Assembly: GCA_965228065.1 (NCBI GenBank)
Contig: OZ245788.1
Span: forward strand, 6,570,657-6,634,656
Source of the DNA: Sphingobium_A sp965228065
GTDB lineage: Bacteria > Pseudomonadota > Alphaproteobacteria > Sphingomonadales > Sphingomonadaceae
Direction of reading: 5' to 3'
DNA length: 64,000 nucleotides
Shown here: piece after piece, positions 43,490-51,739 of the stretch
Layout of the letters: each line of letters opens with the position of its first letter
How positions within the stretch are numbered: the stretch's first letter is position 1
Notes under the pieces: generated by a model
What the model saw: only the letters and a program-made list of their open reading frames with translations
Database searches by the model: none
Told to the model about the DNA's origin: nothing
Program-made: the position numbers and the translations under genes

Positions 43490-43507
43490 TATTCCAGAGG
43501 AGCATAT
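43490..43507 (+). promoter_or_regulatory. LysR-type box 2 between divergent TSUP and AspDH genes
   Basis: TAT-N11-ATA with left half TATTC, 36 bp (about 3.4 helical turns) from box 1. It lies 79-96 bp upstream of the aspartate-dehydrogenase-like start at 43586. Paired boxes at this spacing suit a LysR tetramer. Confidence 0.55.
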
Positions 43508-43585
43508 CGCGCTGCCCGATTTCTATTTTTCAGTGATATTCCGCACGCCTATGCTCGCCACCTGATCAGCGAAAGAACAGTGATT

Positions 43586-44392
43586 ATGGATTATACGGTC
43601 GGCATTGCGGGCTTCGGTACTATCGGCGCAGTCGTCGCCGCGCGGCTCGCGAACGATCTGCCCGGCCTGACGCTCACCGCGATCAGCTCGGGCCGGCGTG
43701 AGGTTGCGCAGGCGCGCATGGCATCGCTTGGCATCGCCGTCCCACTGGTGTCGCCGGCCGAGTTGGCGCAGCGCTGCGACATCGTCGTCGAATGCGCACC
43801 GACCGCGGCCTTCGCCTCGATCGCGGAGCCCGCGCTTGCGGCGGGGCGTACGCTCGTCACCGTCAGCGGCGCCGCAATCCTGCAGCATGCAGACATCGTC
43901 GAACACGCCCGGCGCGGCGGCGGCCAGATCATCCTCGCAACCGGCGCGCTGCTGGGCTTCGATGCGGTACGCGCAGCCGCGGAAGCCACCATCCATTCGG
44001 TGCGCATGGTCACGCGCAAACCGCCGCGCTCGCTCAAGACCGCCAAATATGTCGTCGAGAACGATATCGATCTGGACGTCCTGACCGAACCGCTGCTGCT
44101 GTTCCGCGGTTCGGCGCGCGAAGGGGCGCTTGCCTTTCCGTCCAACGTCAATGTCGCAGCGGCGCTCGGCCTGGCCGGCATCGGCCCCGATCGCACCGAG
44201 CTCGAAATCTGGGCGGATCCAGGCAAGGTCCGCAATTGCCACCGCATCGACGTCGAGTCCGACAGCGCACGCCTCGGCCTCGAGATCGAGAATATCCCGA
44301 CCGACGAAAATCCCGGCACCGGACGGATCACCGCGCTCAGCATGATCGCGGCGCTCCGCGCTATCACCGCCCCGCTGCGCGTCGGCAGCTAA
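43586..44392 (+). CDS. Aspartate-dehydrogenase-like NAD(P) oxidoreductase (copy 2)
   Basis: 268 aa from ATG 43586 (weak ribosome-binding site; the frame extends upstream but overlaps the LysR boxes). MDYTVGIAGFGTIGAVVAARL is the Rossmann motif, LATGALLGFDAVRAA and AFPSNVNVAAALGLAGIG match the aspartate dehydrogenase catalytic domain. It is similar in length and layout to 30927-31694 but distinct in sequence. First gene of the operon with a VOC protein and kynureninase. It may reduce or deaminate an amino-acid-like side product such as the alanine or aspartate portion of the substrate. Confidence 0.82.
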   Translation: MDYTVGIAGFGTIGAVVAARLANDLPGLTLTAISSGRREVAQARMASLGIAVPLVSPAELAQRCDIVVECAPTAAFASIAEPALAAGRTLVTVSGAAILQHADIVEHARRGGGQIILATGALLGFDAVRAAAEATIHSVRMVTRKPPRSLKTAKYVVENDIDLDVLTEPLLLFRGSAREGALAFPSNVNVAAALGLAGIGPDRTELEIWADPGKVRNCHRIDVESDSARLGLEIENIPTDENPGTGRITALSMIAALRAITAPLRVGS

Positions 44393-44431
44393 GGACCAAT
44401 CGCCATTCAGCCCATACCGGCCTGCAAATGG

Positions 44432-44489
44432 CGCTTTCCCGCGCTTCCGGTGCTCACGTACCAAAAGTACGCTGCGCTCCGGGTCGCGA
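44432..44489. repeat. GC-rich intergenic repeat
   Basis: Contains the palindrome ACGTAC-CAAAA-GTACG inside CGCTTCCGGTGCTC...GCTGCGCTCCGG. This type of sequence is a frequent intergenic repeat in sphingomonads as I recall. It lies between the aspartate-dehydrogenase-like gene and the VOC gene; whether it separates transcripts is unclear. Confidence 0.5.
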
Positions 44490-44582
44490 CAAATCACCAT
44501 TTTCGGCTCGATCTGAACTGAATGCCGATCGATCCTAATCCCCGGCCGCATCACCAGTGCGCCGATCAAGAAAGGAACATCC

Positions 44583-45023
44583 ATGACCGTTCATCTGAAG
44601 CATGTCGCGATCGCGTCCGCCGATCCCGACAATTCGGCAAAATTCTTCGTCGACGTCCTGGGTTGGACCATCGCCGGGCGCATCGATAGCCGCAATGCGC
44701 TGGGCTATTACGTCACCGACGGCACGATCAACATCGCGCTGCTCAACTTCAAGAACCGCCCCGCGGCCGGCCTGGAATTCGACGACGGTTATACCGGCCT
44801 CCATCATCTCGGCTTCCAGTGCGAGGATATCGAGGAGATCGTCGACCGCTTCGAAAACTCCGGCTTTGCGCCGCGTCACGACGTCAATATAGCGCAGGGC
44901 CTGGGCATGAATCCCGCCAAGGACAATGCCGAATACAAGATGACTGGGCCGGAGGGTGTTATGATGGACGTTTCCGAACGCGGCTGGGTGGGCACCGCCA
45001 CCTTCAAGCCCAAGCCCGCCTGA
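44583..45023 (+). CDS. VOC-family protein upstream of kynureninase
   Basis: 146 aa, ATG 44583 with AAAGGAA upstream. A single VOC domain pair: VHLKHVAIASADPDNSAKFFVDVLGW, then YTGLHHLGFQCEDIEEIVDRF and GPEGVMMDVSERGW. His residues at the first and third metal positions are present, but the last ligand position carries Asp/Glu in a slightly different setting. Possible roles are dioxygenase, isomerase or lyase. It ends 5 bp before kynU, which lacks its own good ribosome-binding site, so the two are probably translationally coupled. Confidence 0.78.
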   Translation: MTVHLKHVAIASADPDNSAKFFVDVLGWTIAGRIDSRNALGYYVTDGTINIALLNFKNRPAAGLEFDDGYTGLHHLGFQCEDIEEIVDRFENSGFAPRHDVNIAQGLGMNPAKDNAEYKMTGPEGVMMDVSERGWVGTATFKPKPA

Positions 45024-45028
45024 TCGAT

Positions 45029-46291
45029 ATGGCAACCACTGCTCCCCCGTCCGGCGACCTGTCGCGTGCCGCGGCACTCGCGCTCGACGCGGCCGATCCG
45101 CTCGCGACCTTTGTCGACGAGTTCACCCTGCCGGACGGCATTCTCTATCTGAACGGCAATTCGCTCGGGCCGAGCCCCACGGCGGCGCTGGCACGGGTCA
45201 GCGAAGCCGCGACGGTCGAATGGAGCGAGCGGCTGATCACCAGCTGGAACCGCTCGGGCTGGTTCCAGCTGCCCTATCGGCTGGGCGATCGCATAGCCGG
45301 ACTGATCGGCGCGGAAGCCGGCGAAGTGGTGATGACCGACAGCACCAGTATCAACCTGTTCAGGATGGTCGCCAGCGCCCTGGCGCTGCGCCCCGACCGC
45401 CGCGTGATCGTGATGGAGGGAAGCAACTTCCCCACCGACAATTATGTGATCCAGGGCCTGATCGCGACGCTCGGCCAGGGCCATGTCATCCGCTTTGCGG
45501 AAAAGGACGAGATCGCCGCGGCAATCACCGACGACGTCGCCGCGGTCGTGCTGACCCAGACTCACTACAAGACCAGCCATATCCTCGACATGGCCGGCAT
45601 CACTGCACAGGCGCATGCCGTCGGCGCGGTCACAGTTTGGGATCTGTGCCACAGCGCGGGCGCGATTCCCGTCGATCTCAACGGCTGCAATGCCGATCTG
45701 GCGGTCGGCTGCACCTATAAATATCTGAACGGCGGCCCGGGCAGCCCGGCCTTCCAGTTCGCGGCGAAGCGCCATCATGCCGATCTCGTCCAGCCGCTCA
45801 CCGGATGGTGGGGCCATGCCGCGCCCTTCGCTTTCGACCGCGACTATGCGCCCGCCGCCGGCATCAGCCGGACGCTGACCGGTACCCAGCCGATCCTGAG
45901 CATGGTCGCGTCCGAAGCCGGGATCGACATCGCCGAACGCGCCGGGCTGGAACCCGCCCGCGCCAAATCCCGCGCCATGGGCGAACTGTTCCACGCGCTC
46001 GTCGCAGCGCGGCTGGGCGATGCAGGCTTCGAACTGGGCAGCCCCGCCGATCCCGACGATCGCGGCGGACACATCGCGTTCGAGCATCCGAATGGCTATC
46101 CGATCATGAAAGCGCTGATCAGCCGCGGCGTGGTCGGCGATTTCCGCGCCCCCTCCACGATCCGCTTCGGCTTCTCGCCGCTCTATCTGCGCTACGCCGA
46201 TATCTGGGACGCGGTCGAGATCCTGTGCGACATTATGGAAACCGGTGCCTGGCGCGATCCCGCCTTCGCCTCGGTCGACGCCGTCACCTGA
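45029..46291 (+). CDS. kynU: Kynureninase
   Basis: 420 aa, ATG 45029. Fold type I PLP enzyme: ILYLNGNSLGPSP at the N-terminus, TDSTSINLFRM for phosphate binding, VWDLCHSAGAIPVDLNG, and the PLP lysine in GCTYKYLNGGPGSPAF. GWWGHAAPFAFDRDY and GTQPILSM are also conserved in kynureninases. It splits kynurenine or 3-hydroxykynurenine into (3-hydroxy)anthranilate and alanine. With the downstream nba-type genes, 3-hydroxykynurenine is the expected substrate. It overlaps the opposing LysR gene by 8 bp at the 3' ends. Confidence 0.92.
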   Translation: MATTAPPSGDLSRAAALALDAADPLATFVDEFTLPDGILYLNGNSLGPSPTAALARVSEAATVEWSERLITSWNRSGWFQLPYRLGDRIAGLIGAEAGEVVMTDSTSINLFRMVASALALRPDRRVIVMEGSNFPTDNYVIQGLIATLGQGHVIRFAEKDEIAAAITDDVAAVVLTQTHYKTSHILDMAGITAQAHAVGAVTVWDLCHSAGAIPVDLNGCNADLAVGCTYKYLNGGPGSPAFQFAAKRHHADLVQPLTGWWGHAAPFAFDRDYAPAAGISRTLTGTQPILSMVASEAGIDIAERAGLEPARAKSRAMGELFHALVAARLGDAGFELGSPADPDDRGGHIAFEHPNGYPIMKALISRGVVGDFRAPSTIRFGFSPLYLRYADIWDAVEILCDIMETGAWRDPAFASVDAVT

Positions 46292-47264
46292 TTGGTTCTA
46301 TCGCCTCGGCGTGATCGATCACCGATTGTGCGGCGACACGCTTGAGCACCGCGACGAAATAATTGGTCGCCGGTGACCGGTCGACGCCGCTCCTGAGCGT
46401 CACGCCGATCGGGCCGTAGCCGATGTCGAGATTGACCGGCAGCCGGACGAGATCGAGTTGCGAATCCGCGACCTGATAGGGAACGGCGGCAACCATGTCG
46501 GTCTCACGCAGGATCGTGTAGTTCGCCAGGATCGAGACCGATTCCACCGCACGTACCGGCAGCTCCAGCCTCGCCTTGCGGAATGCTTCCTCGAGCTGAC
46601 GGCGCAGCGAGGTTTCGGGCGGCGGCATGATCCAGTCCTGCTTCTGCAGGTCCGACAATTTGACCACCGGCAGCTCGGTCAGCGGATGCCCCTTGCGCAC
46701 CACGATCGAGACCGGCTCGTCATAGAGCATTTCCTGCACCAGCCCCTCGCGCTCGCGATATTCGGGGAGGCGCCCGACGACGAGATCGAGATCGCCGACA
46801 CGCAGCATCGGCATCAGCTTGTCGTTGGTGCCCTCGATCACCGAGACGGTGATCCCCGGCCGCTCGCGTTTCAACGCGACGATGCTGTGCGGCAACAGGC
46901 TGGGTGCAGCGGCGAGCAAGGTGCCGACAGCGATCTTGCCCGTCGTCCCTTCGCGCAGCGACAGCAGTTCCTCGCTGGCGTGACGGACCTGCGCCAGGAT
47001 CAGCTTGGCATGGCGGATGATGACGTCGCCATAGAGCGTCGGCGTGACCCCGCGCGACGAACGTTCGAAAAGCTGCATGCCCAGAGTCGCTTCGAGGTCG
47101 CGGATCATCTTGGTCGCGGCCGGTTGCGCCACGTTGAGCAAGGTCGCGGCGCGCAGGATGTTGCGCTGTTCGCCGACGGTTATCAGCAATTTCAATTGCC
47201 TGAGCTTCAGCCGGGCCAGCAGCCGGTTCTCAACCACCTGCGGTGTCGCATCGCCAACGGCCAT
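46284..47264 (-). CDS. LysR-family transcriptional regulator
   Basis: 326 aa, ATG 47264 with AGGA six bases upstream. The N-terminal winged helix has NILRAATLLNVAQPAATKMIRDLEATLGMQLFERSSRG. The effector domain (about 100-315) shows GKIAVGTLLAAAPSLLP and a VGRLPEYRE segment close to the GbpR/PcaQ-like group. It is divergent from the nbaE gene and sits in the middle of the cluster, so it is the obvious candidate to bind the CTAT-N11-ATA boxes. The inducer is unknown, probably a pathway intermediate. Confidence 0.92.
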   Translation of the reverse strand: MAVGDATPQVVENRLLARLKLRQLKLLITVGEQRNILRAATLLNVAQPAATKMIRDLEATLGMQLFERSSRGVTPTLYGDVIIRHAKLILAQVRHASEELLSLREGTTGKIAVGTLLAAAPSLLPHSIVALKRERPGITVSVIEGTNDKLMPMLRVGDLDLVVGRLPEYREREGLVQEMLYDEPVSIVVRKGHPLTELPVVKLSDLQKQDWIMPPPETSLRRQLEEAFRKARLELPVRAVESVSILANYTILRETDMVAAVPYQVADSQLDLVRLPVNLDIGYGPIGVTLRSGVDRSPATNYFVAVLKRVAAQSVIDHAEAIEPIR

Positions 47265-47272
47265 GTCCGTCC

Positions 47273-47290
47273 TATCACAGTAAAGTTATA
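47273..47290 (+). promoter_or_regulatory. Imperfect LysR-type box between lysR and nbaE
   Basis: TAT (47273-47275) and ATA (47288-47290) are spaced by 12 rather than 11 bases, 84-101 bp upstream of the nbaE start at 47374. The spacing is one base off consensus, so confidence is low. The 110-bp region is clearly AT-rich. Confidence 0.3.
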
Positions 47291-47373
47291 TGAAGGCCTC
47301 AAAATATTATTTTCGCATTATAAAAACAATCCATAGTTTTGTGGTCGACATGAAGCCGATCGCTGGAAAAAGA

Positions 47374-48852
47374 ATGACGCAAAGTCCCTATCCCTTCGCC
47401 GGCCGCACGCTTCCCAATTACATCGACGGCGCCTTTGCGGGATCGGCAACGACCTTCCCGGTGATCAACCCCGTGACCGGCCAGGCGATCGCCGACGTGG
47501 CGCTGGCGGACAGGGCCGCGGTCGATGCCGCGGTGCAGGCGGCGCGGCGTGCGCTGAAGGGACCATGGGCGCGCATGACGCTGGCCGAGCGGACCAGCAT
47601 GCTGATCGCCATCGCCGACGGGATCGAGGCGCGGTTCGACGATTTCGTCGCGGCCGAGATTGCCGACACCGGCAAGTCGATGCTCCAGGCGACGAAAATC
47701 GACATTCCGCGCGGCGCCGCCAATTTTCGCAGCTTCGCCGCACTCGCCCAGGCGCGCTCGATGAGCAGCTTCCACAGCGACACGCCCGACGGGCGCGGCG
47801 CGATCAATTACAGCGTGGCTCGCCCGCTGGGCGTGGTCGCGGTGGTCTCCCCCTGGAATCTGCCGCTGCTGCTGCTGACCTGGAAGGTCGCACCGGCGCT
47901 TGCCTGCGGCAACACGATAGTCGCCAAGCCGTCGGAGGAAACACCGTCGACAGCCACATTGCTTGCCGAGGTGATGGACCAGGTCGGCGTACCCGCAGGC
48001 GTATTCAATCTCGTCCACGGCTTCGGCGGCGGATCGACCGGCGAATGGCTGGTCAGCCATCCCGATGTCGACGCGATCACCTTCACCGGCGAGTCCGCGA
48101 CGGGATCGACGATCATGCGCGCCGCGGCCGATGGAGTGAAACCGCTCTCGTTTGAGCTTGGCGGCAAGAACGCCGCGATCGTCTTCGCCGACGCCGATTT
48201 CGATGCGGCTGTCGCGGGCACGATGCGCTCGGTCTTCTCCAATTGCGGGCAGGTCTGCCTCTGCTCCGAACGCGTCTATGTCGAACGCCCGATCTTCGAC
48301 CGTTTCGTCGCCGAACTGGCGGCGCGCGCAAAGGCGTTGAAGGTCGGCGATCCCTTCGACGACGCCGATATGGGCCCGCTGATCTCCGCGCAGCATCGCG
48401 ACAAGGTGCTCGGCTATTACCGCCTCGCCGTCGAAGAGGGCGCGACGATCGTCACCGGTGGCGGCGTTCCGCATTTCGGCAACGACCTCGACAATGGCTG
48501 CTTCGTCGAACCCACCATCCTGACCGGCTTGCCGGAGGATGCACGCTGTGTGCGTGAGGAGATTTTCGGCCCGGTCTGCCACATCGCGCCGTTCGACGAC
48601 GAAGCGCAGGTGGTCGAAATGGCCAATGACTCGCGCTACGGCCTCGCCGCCGCGGTCTGGACCAGCAATGTCAGTCGCGCGCACCGCGTTGCCGGACAGC
48701 TCGAAACCGGCGTGGTCTGGGTCAATGACTGGTTCCTGCGCGATCTGCGCACGCCGTTCGGCGGTATCAAACTCTCTGGCATCGGCCGCGAAGGCGGTGA
48801 ACACTCGCTGGGATTCTATTCGGAGCCCACCAACATCTGCATCAAGCTGTGA
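47374..48852 (+). CDS. nbaE: 2-Aminomuconate-6-semialdehyde dehydrogenase
   Basis: 492 aa from ATG 47374 (GGAAA upstream). ALDH superfamily: VSPWNLPLLLLTWK, FTGESATG, catalytic Glu in SFELGGKNAAIV and Cys in SNCGQVCLCSERVYVE; C-terminal FGGIKLSGIGREGG. Best match by pattern is the hydroxymuconic / 2-aminomuconic semialdehyde dehydrogenase group (YIDGAFAGSATTFPVINPVTG). In the pathway it oxidises the product of NbaD to 2-aminomuconate. First gene of nbaE-G-F-C-D. Confidence 0.88.
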   Translation: MTQSPYPFAGRTLPNYIDGAFAGSATTFPVINPVTGQAIADVALADRAAVDAAVQAARRALKGPWARMTLAERTSMLIAIADGIEARFDDFVAAEIADTGKSMLQATKIDIPRGAANFRSFAALAQARSMSSFHSDTPDGRGAINYSVARPLGVVAVVSPWNLPLLLLTWKVAPALACGNTIVAKPSEETPSTATLLAEVMDQVGVPAGVFNLVHGFGGGSTGEWLVSHPDVDAITFTGESATGSTIMRAAADGVKPLSFELGGKNAAIVFADADFDAAVAGTMRSVFSNCGQVCLCSERVYVERPIFDRFVAELAARAKALKVGDPFDDADMGPLISAQHRDKVLGYYRLAVEEGATIVTGGGVPHFGNDLDNGCFVEPTILTGLPEDARCVREEIFGPVCHIAPFDDEAQVVEMANDSRYGLAAAVWTSNVSRAHRVAGQLETGVVWVNDWFLRDLRTPFGGIKLSGIGREGGEHSLGFYSEPTNICIKL

Positions 48853-49643
48853 GCGCACCTATGCCCGATCTCGACCATATTGCCGACCGGCTCGATGCCG
48901 CCGCGACCAGCGCCTGCGCAACCGGACAGATCACAGCCGAGCATCCCGCATTCTCGCTTGAGGATGCCTATGAGGTCCAGCACCGGCTGATCGACCGCCG
49001 CATCGCGCGCGGCGAACGGCTGGTGGGGATAAAGATGGGGTTCACCAGCCGCGCCAAAATGGCGCAGATGGGCGTGTCCGACCTGATCTGGGGCCGGCTG
49101 ACCGACGCGATGGAGGTCGCCGACGGCGGCACGCTGGAGATCGCGAAGTTCGTCCATCCGCGCGCCGAGCCCGAGATCGCCTTTCGCCTGAAGACGCCGC
49201 TTTCCGGCATCATCACCACCGACGACGCCATCGCGGCGATCGATGCGATCGCTCCGGCGATCGAGGTTATCGACAGCCGCTATGCCGATTTCCGCTTCGC
49301 GCTGACCGACGTCGTGGCCGACAATTCGTCATCCTCGGCGTTCGCGGTGGGGGCCTGGCAGCCGCTGTCCGGCGACATCTCCGATCTGGCCATGACGCTC
49401 GCCTTTGACGGGCAGCCGGTGCAGTCCGGATCGAGCAGCGCGATCCTCGGCGATCCCATCCAGTCGCTGGTCGAAGCCGCGCGGCTGGCGGCGATATCCG
49501 GACTGACGCTTGAGACCGGCTGGATCATATTGTGCGGCGCCGCCACTCCGGCGGAAGCGCTGCGCGCGGATATCCATGTCGCACTCGATGCCGGGCGGCT
49601 CGGTCGGGTCGGCTTCGACGTGGCCGCAGGACCCGCCGCATGA
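48849..49643 (+). CDS. nbaG: 4-Oxalocrotonate decarboxylase
   Basis: 264 aa, GTG 48849 overlapping the nbaE stop (GTGA). A hydratase/decarboxylase family protein (FAH-like fold): GIKMGFTSRAKMAQMGVSDLIWG, PRAEPEIAF with metal-binding Glu residues, APAIEVIDSRYADF and VVADNSSSSAFAVG. Context distinguishes it from the paralogous hydratase at 52591: it lies beside nbaE and nbaF. It decarboxylates 4-oxalocrotonate to 2-oxopent-4-enoate. Confidence 0.85.
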   Translation: MSAPMPDLDHIADRLDAAATSACATGQITAEHPAFSLEDAYEVQHRLIDRRIARGERLVGIKMGFTSRAKMAQMGVSDLIWGRLTDAMEVADGGTLEIAKFVHPRAEPEIAFRLKTPLSGIITTDDAIAAIDAIAPAIEVIDSRYADFRFALTDVVADNSSSSAFAVGAWQPLSGDISDLAMTLAFDGQPVQSGSSSAILGDPIQSLVEAARLAAISGLTLETGWIILCGAATPAEALRADIHVALDAGRLGRVGFDVAAGPAA

Positions 49644-50083
49644 CCGAAGGACGCGTCATTCCCGGCAAGGCCGTGCCGCGCGGTGCCTTTCCCCATTATC
49701 GGCGCGCGGGCGATTTCATCTTCGTCTCGGGCACCAGCGCGCGGCGCGCCGACAACAGCATCGCGGGTGCGGAGGCCGATGCGTTCGGCGCGACGACACT
49801 CGATATCGCAGCGCAGACCCGTGCGGTGATCGACAATATCGCCGACATATTGGCGGATGCGGGCGCGAGCCTGGCGGACATCGTCGATCTCGGCGTGTTC
49901 CTGGTCAACATGAACGATTTCCGCGGCTTCAACGCGGCCTATGCGGAGTATTTCGGCGTGGACGGGCCGACACGGACGACCGTTGCGGTCCACCAGCTTC
50001 CCCATCCTCATCTTCTGATCGAGATCAAGACAACCGCTCATGCGCCGCAGGCGCGCGGGCAAGACAGCGGCAAGGCGGATTGA
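49640..50083 (+). CDS. nbaF: 2-Aminomuconate deaminase (RidA/YjgF family)
   Basis: 147 aa, ATG 49640 overlapping the nbaG stop (ATGA). RidA fold: PHYRRAGDFIFVSGTSARRADNS, QTRAVIDNIADILADAGASLADIVDLGVFLVNMNDF and a final RTTVAVHQLPHPHLLIEIKTTA. The catalytic Arg of imine-hydrolysing RidA proteins is replaced here by the His-rich QLPHPH stretch, as seen in aminomuconate deaminases. It releases ammonia from 2-aminomuconate to give 4-oxalocrotonate. Confidence 0.85.
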   Translation: MTEGRVIPGKAVPRGAFPHYRRAGDFIFVSGTSARRADNSIAGAEADAFGATTLDIAAQTRAVIDNIADILADAGASLADIVDLGVFLVNMNDFRGFNAAYAEYFGVDGPTRTTVAVHQLPHPHLLIEIKTTAHAPQARGQDSGKAD

Positions 50084-50084
50084 G

Positions 50085-50606
50085 ATGCTGACATATGGCG
50101 CCCCGTTCAATTTCCAGAAATGGATCGAGGAGCATCGCGACCTGCTGAAGCCGCCCGTCGGCAATGCGCAGGTCTGGCAGGACAGCGACCTGATCGTGAC
50201 GATCGTCGGCGGCCCCAATGCGCGCACCGACTATCACGTCGATCCGTGCGAGGAGTTTTTCTACCAGATGCAGGGCGACATGATCCTGCGCCTCTGGAAA
50301 GACGGCAAGCCCGAGGATCTGCCGATCCGCGAGGGCGACATCTTCCTGCTGCCCCCCGGCGTGCCGCATTCGCCGCAGCGCCCCGTGCCCGGCAGCATCG
50401 GCCTGGTCATCGAACGGCAGCGGCCCATCGGCATGATCGACGCTTTCCAATGGTATTGCGACGGATGCGGCGAAATCGTCCACCGGGTGGAGGTGCAGCT
50501 GAAAAGCATCGTCACCGACCTGCCTCCACTGTTCGCCCAATTCTACGACAGCGAAGAGCTCAGAACCTGCGGCAGCTGCGGCGCCGTCCATCCCGGCAAG
50601 GCGTAA
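50085..50606 (+). CDS. nbaC: 3-Hydroxyanthranilate 3,4-dioxygenase
   Basis: 173 aa, ATG 50085 just after the nbaF stop. Cupin with the Fe(II) ligands His51, Glu57 and His95 in DYHVDPCEEFFYQ and PPGVPHSPQRP, at the same positions as the studied Cupriavidus enzyme. Substrate-binding Arg47, Arg99 and Glu110 are present. The bacterial rubredoxin-like second metal site CDGC (125-128) and CGSC (162-165) is intact. It opens the ring of 3-hydroxyanthranilate to 2-amino-3-carboxymuconate semialdehyde. Identification is secure. Confidence 0.95.
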   Translation: MLTYGAPFNFQKWIEEHRDLLKPPVGNAQVWQDSDLIVTIVGGPNARTDYHVDPCEEFFYQMQGDMILRLWKDGKPEDLPIREGDIFLLPPGVPHSPQRPVPGSIGLVIERQRPIGMIDAFQWYCDGCGEIVHRVEVQLKSIVTDLPPLFAQFYDSEELRTCGSCGAVHPGKA

Positions 50607-50615
50607 GACAAGACC

Positions 50616-51626
50616 ATGACACTTTCGGTCGATATCCACAGTCATTTCCTGCCCGAACGCTGGCCCGACCTGGAGGCGCGCTTCGGCACGCCCGACTGGC
50701 CCTGGATGAAGCAACTGGGCCATGGCAAGGCGATGCTGATGCTCGGCCAGCGCGAGTTCCGCCCGGTTCTCGACGATTGCTGGAACGGCGAGCGCCGCAT
50801 CGAGGTGATGGACGAACATGGCATCGACGTTCAGGTGATGTCGGCCACACCTTTGCTCTTCGCTTATGGCCGCCCGGTCGAGCAGGCCCGCGAAGTCGCC
50901 CGCCTGTTCAACAGCGCCGCGCGCGACATCTGCGCCCATGATCCGAAACGCCTCAAATCCTTGTGTCAGGTTCCGCTGCAGGATGCCGACGCGGCCTGTG
51001 CCGAGCTCGATATCGCGATGGCGGAGGGGCATATCGGCGTCCAGATCGGCAACCATGTCGGCGACCGCAATCTCGACGATGCCGGCATCATCACCTTCCT
51101 GCACCATTGCGCCGATGTCGGCGCGGCAGTGCTGGTCCATCCCTGGGACATGATGGCGCAGCAGCGCATGCCCAAATATATGATGTCCTGGCTGGTCGGC
51201 ATGCCCGCCGAAACCCAGCTCTCGATCCTGTCGCTGATCCTGTCGGGCTCGTTCGAGAAACTGCCGCGCTCGCTGCGGCTGTGCTTCGCCCATGGCGGCG
51301 GCAGCTTTGCCTTCCTGCTCGGTCGCGTCGACAATGCCTGGCGCAATCGCGACATCGTTCGCGTCGACTGCCCAAATGTGCCGTCGTCCTATACCGATCG
51401 CTTCTACGTCGATTCCGCGGTCTTCAACGAGGATGCGCTGGCGATGCTGATCAAGGTGATGGGCGAGGACCGGGTCGTGCTCGGTTCGGACTATCCCTTT
51501 CCGCTCGGCGAACAGGTGGTCGGCCAGATGATCCGCGAGGATCAGGGGCTCGACGCCAATCTGCGCGCCAAGCTGATGGGCAAGAATGCCGCGCGTTTCC
51601 TGAACCTCGAGGATTGCCTGGTTTAG
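50616..51626 (+). CDS. nbaD: 2-Amino-3-carboxymuconate-6-semialdehyde decarboxylase (ACMSD)
   Basis: 336 aa, the usual length. Zn ligands: His8 and His10 in DIHSHFLPERWP, His in LVHPWDMM, catalytic His in FAHGGGSFAF and Asp in LGSDYPFPLG. The amidohydrolase barrel decarboxylates the NbaC product, keeping it off the spontaneous route to quinolinate. Nine bases separate it from nbaC. Its stop codon is the first base triplet of the two-hairpin repeat at 51624. Confidence 0.95.
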   Translation: MTLSVDIHSHFLPERWPDLEARFGTPDWPWMKQLGHGKAMLMLGQREFRPVLDDCWNGERRIEVMDEHGIDVQVMSATPLLFAYGRPVEQAREVARLFNSAARDICAHDPKRLKSLCQVPLQDADAACAELDIAMAEGHIGVQIGNHVGDRNLDDAGIITFLHHCADVGAAVLVHPWDMMAQQRMPKYMMSWLVGMPAETQLSILSLILSGSFEKLPRSLRLCFAHGGGSFAFLLGRVDNAWRNRDIVRVDCPNVPSSYTDRFYVDSAVFNEDALAMLIKVMGEDRVVLGSDYPFPLGEQVVGQMIREDQGLDANLRAKLMGKNAARFLNLEDCLV

Positions 51627-51728
51627 AGCGATTTCGAGGCAGGTGGAATCATCTGCCGGCTCGGAAATCGCGGTAAACAAAAGCAAATTTAGAGCGGATC
51701 TGGTTCATTCCGAACCAGATCCGCTCTA
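51624..51728 (-). repeat. ~104-bp two-hairpin repeat, copy B
   Basis: Inverted copy of 34394-34498, differing at about seven positions. GAGCGGATCTGGTTC (51692-51706) pairs with 51712-51726 around ATTCC, and the second hairpin covers 51628-51671. It starts at the nbaD stop codon and ends 11 bp before the opposing IclR gene, so it likely terminates transcription in both directions. Confidence 0.85.
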
Positions 51729-51739
51729 GGCTGCCACCT

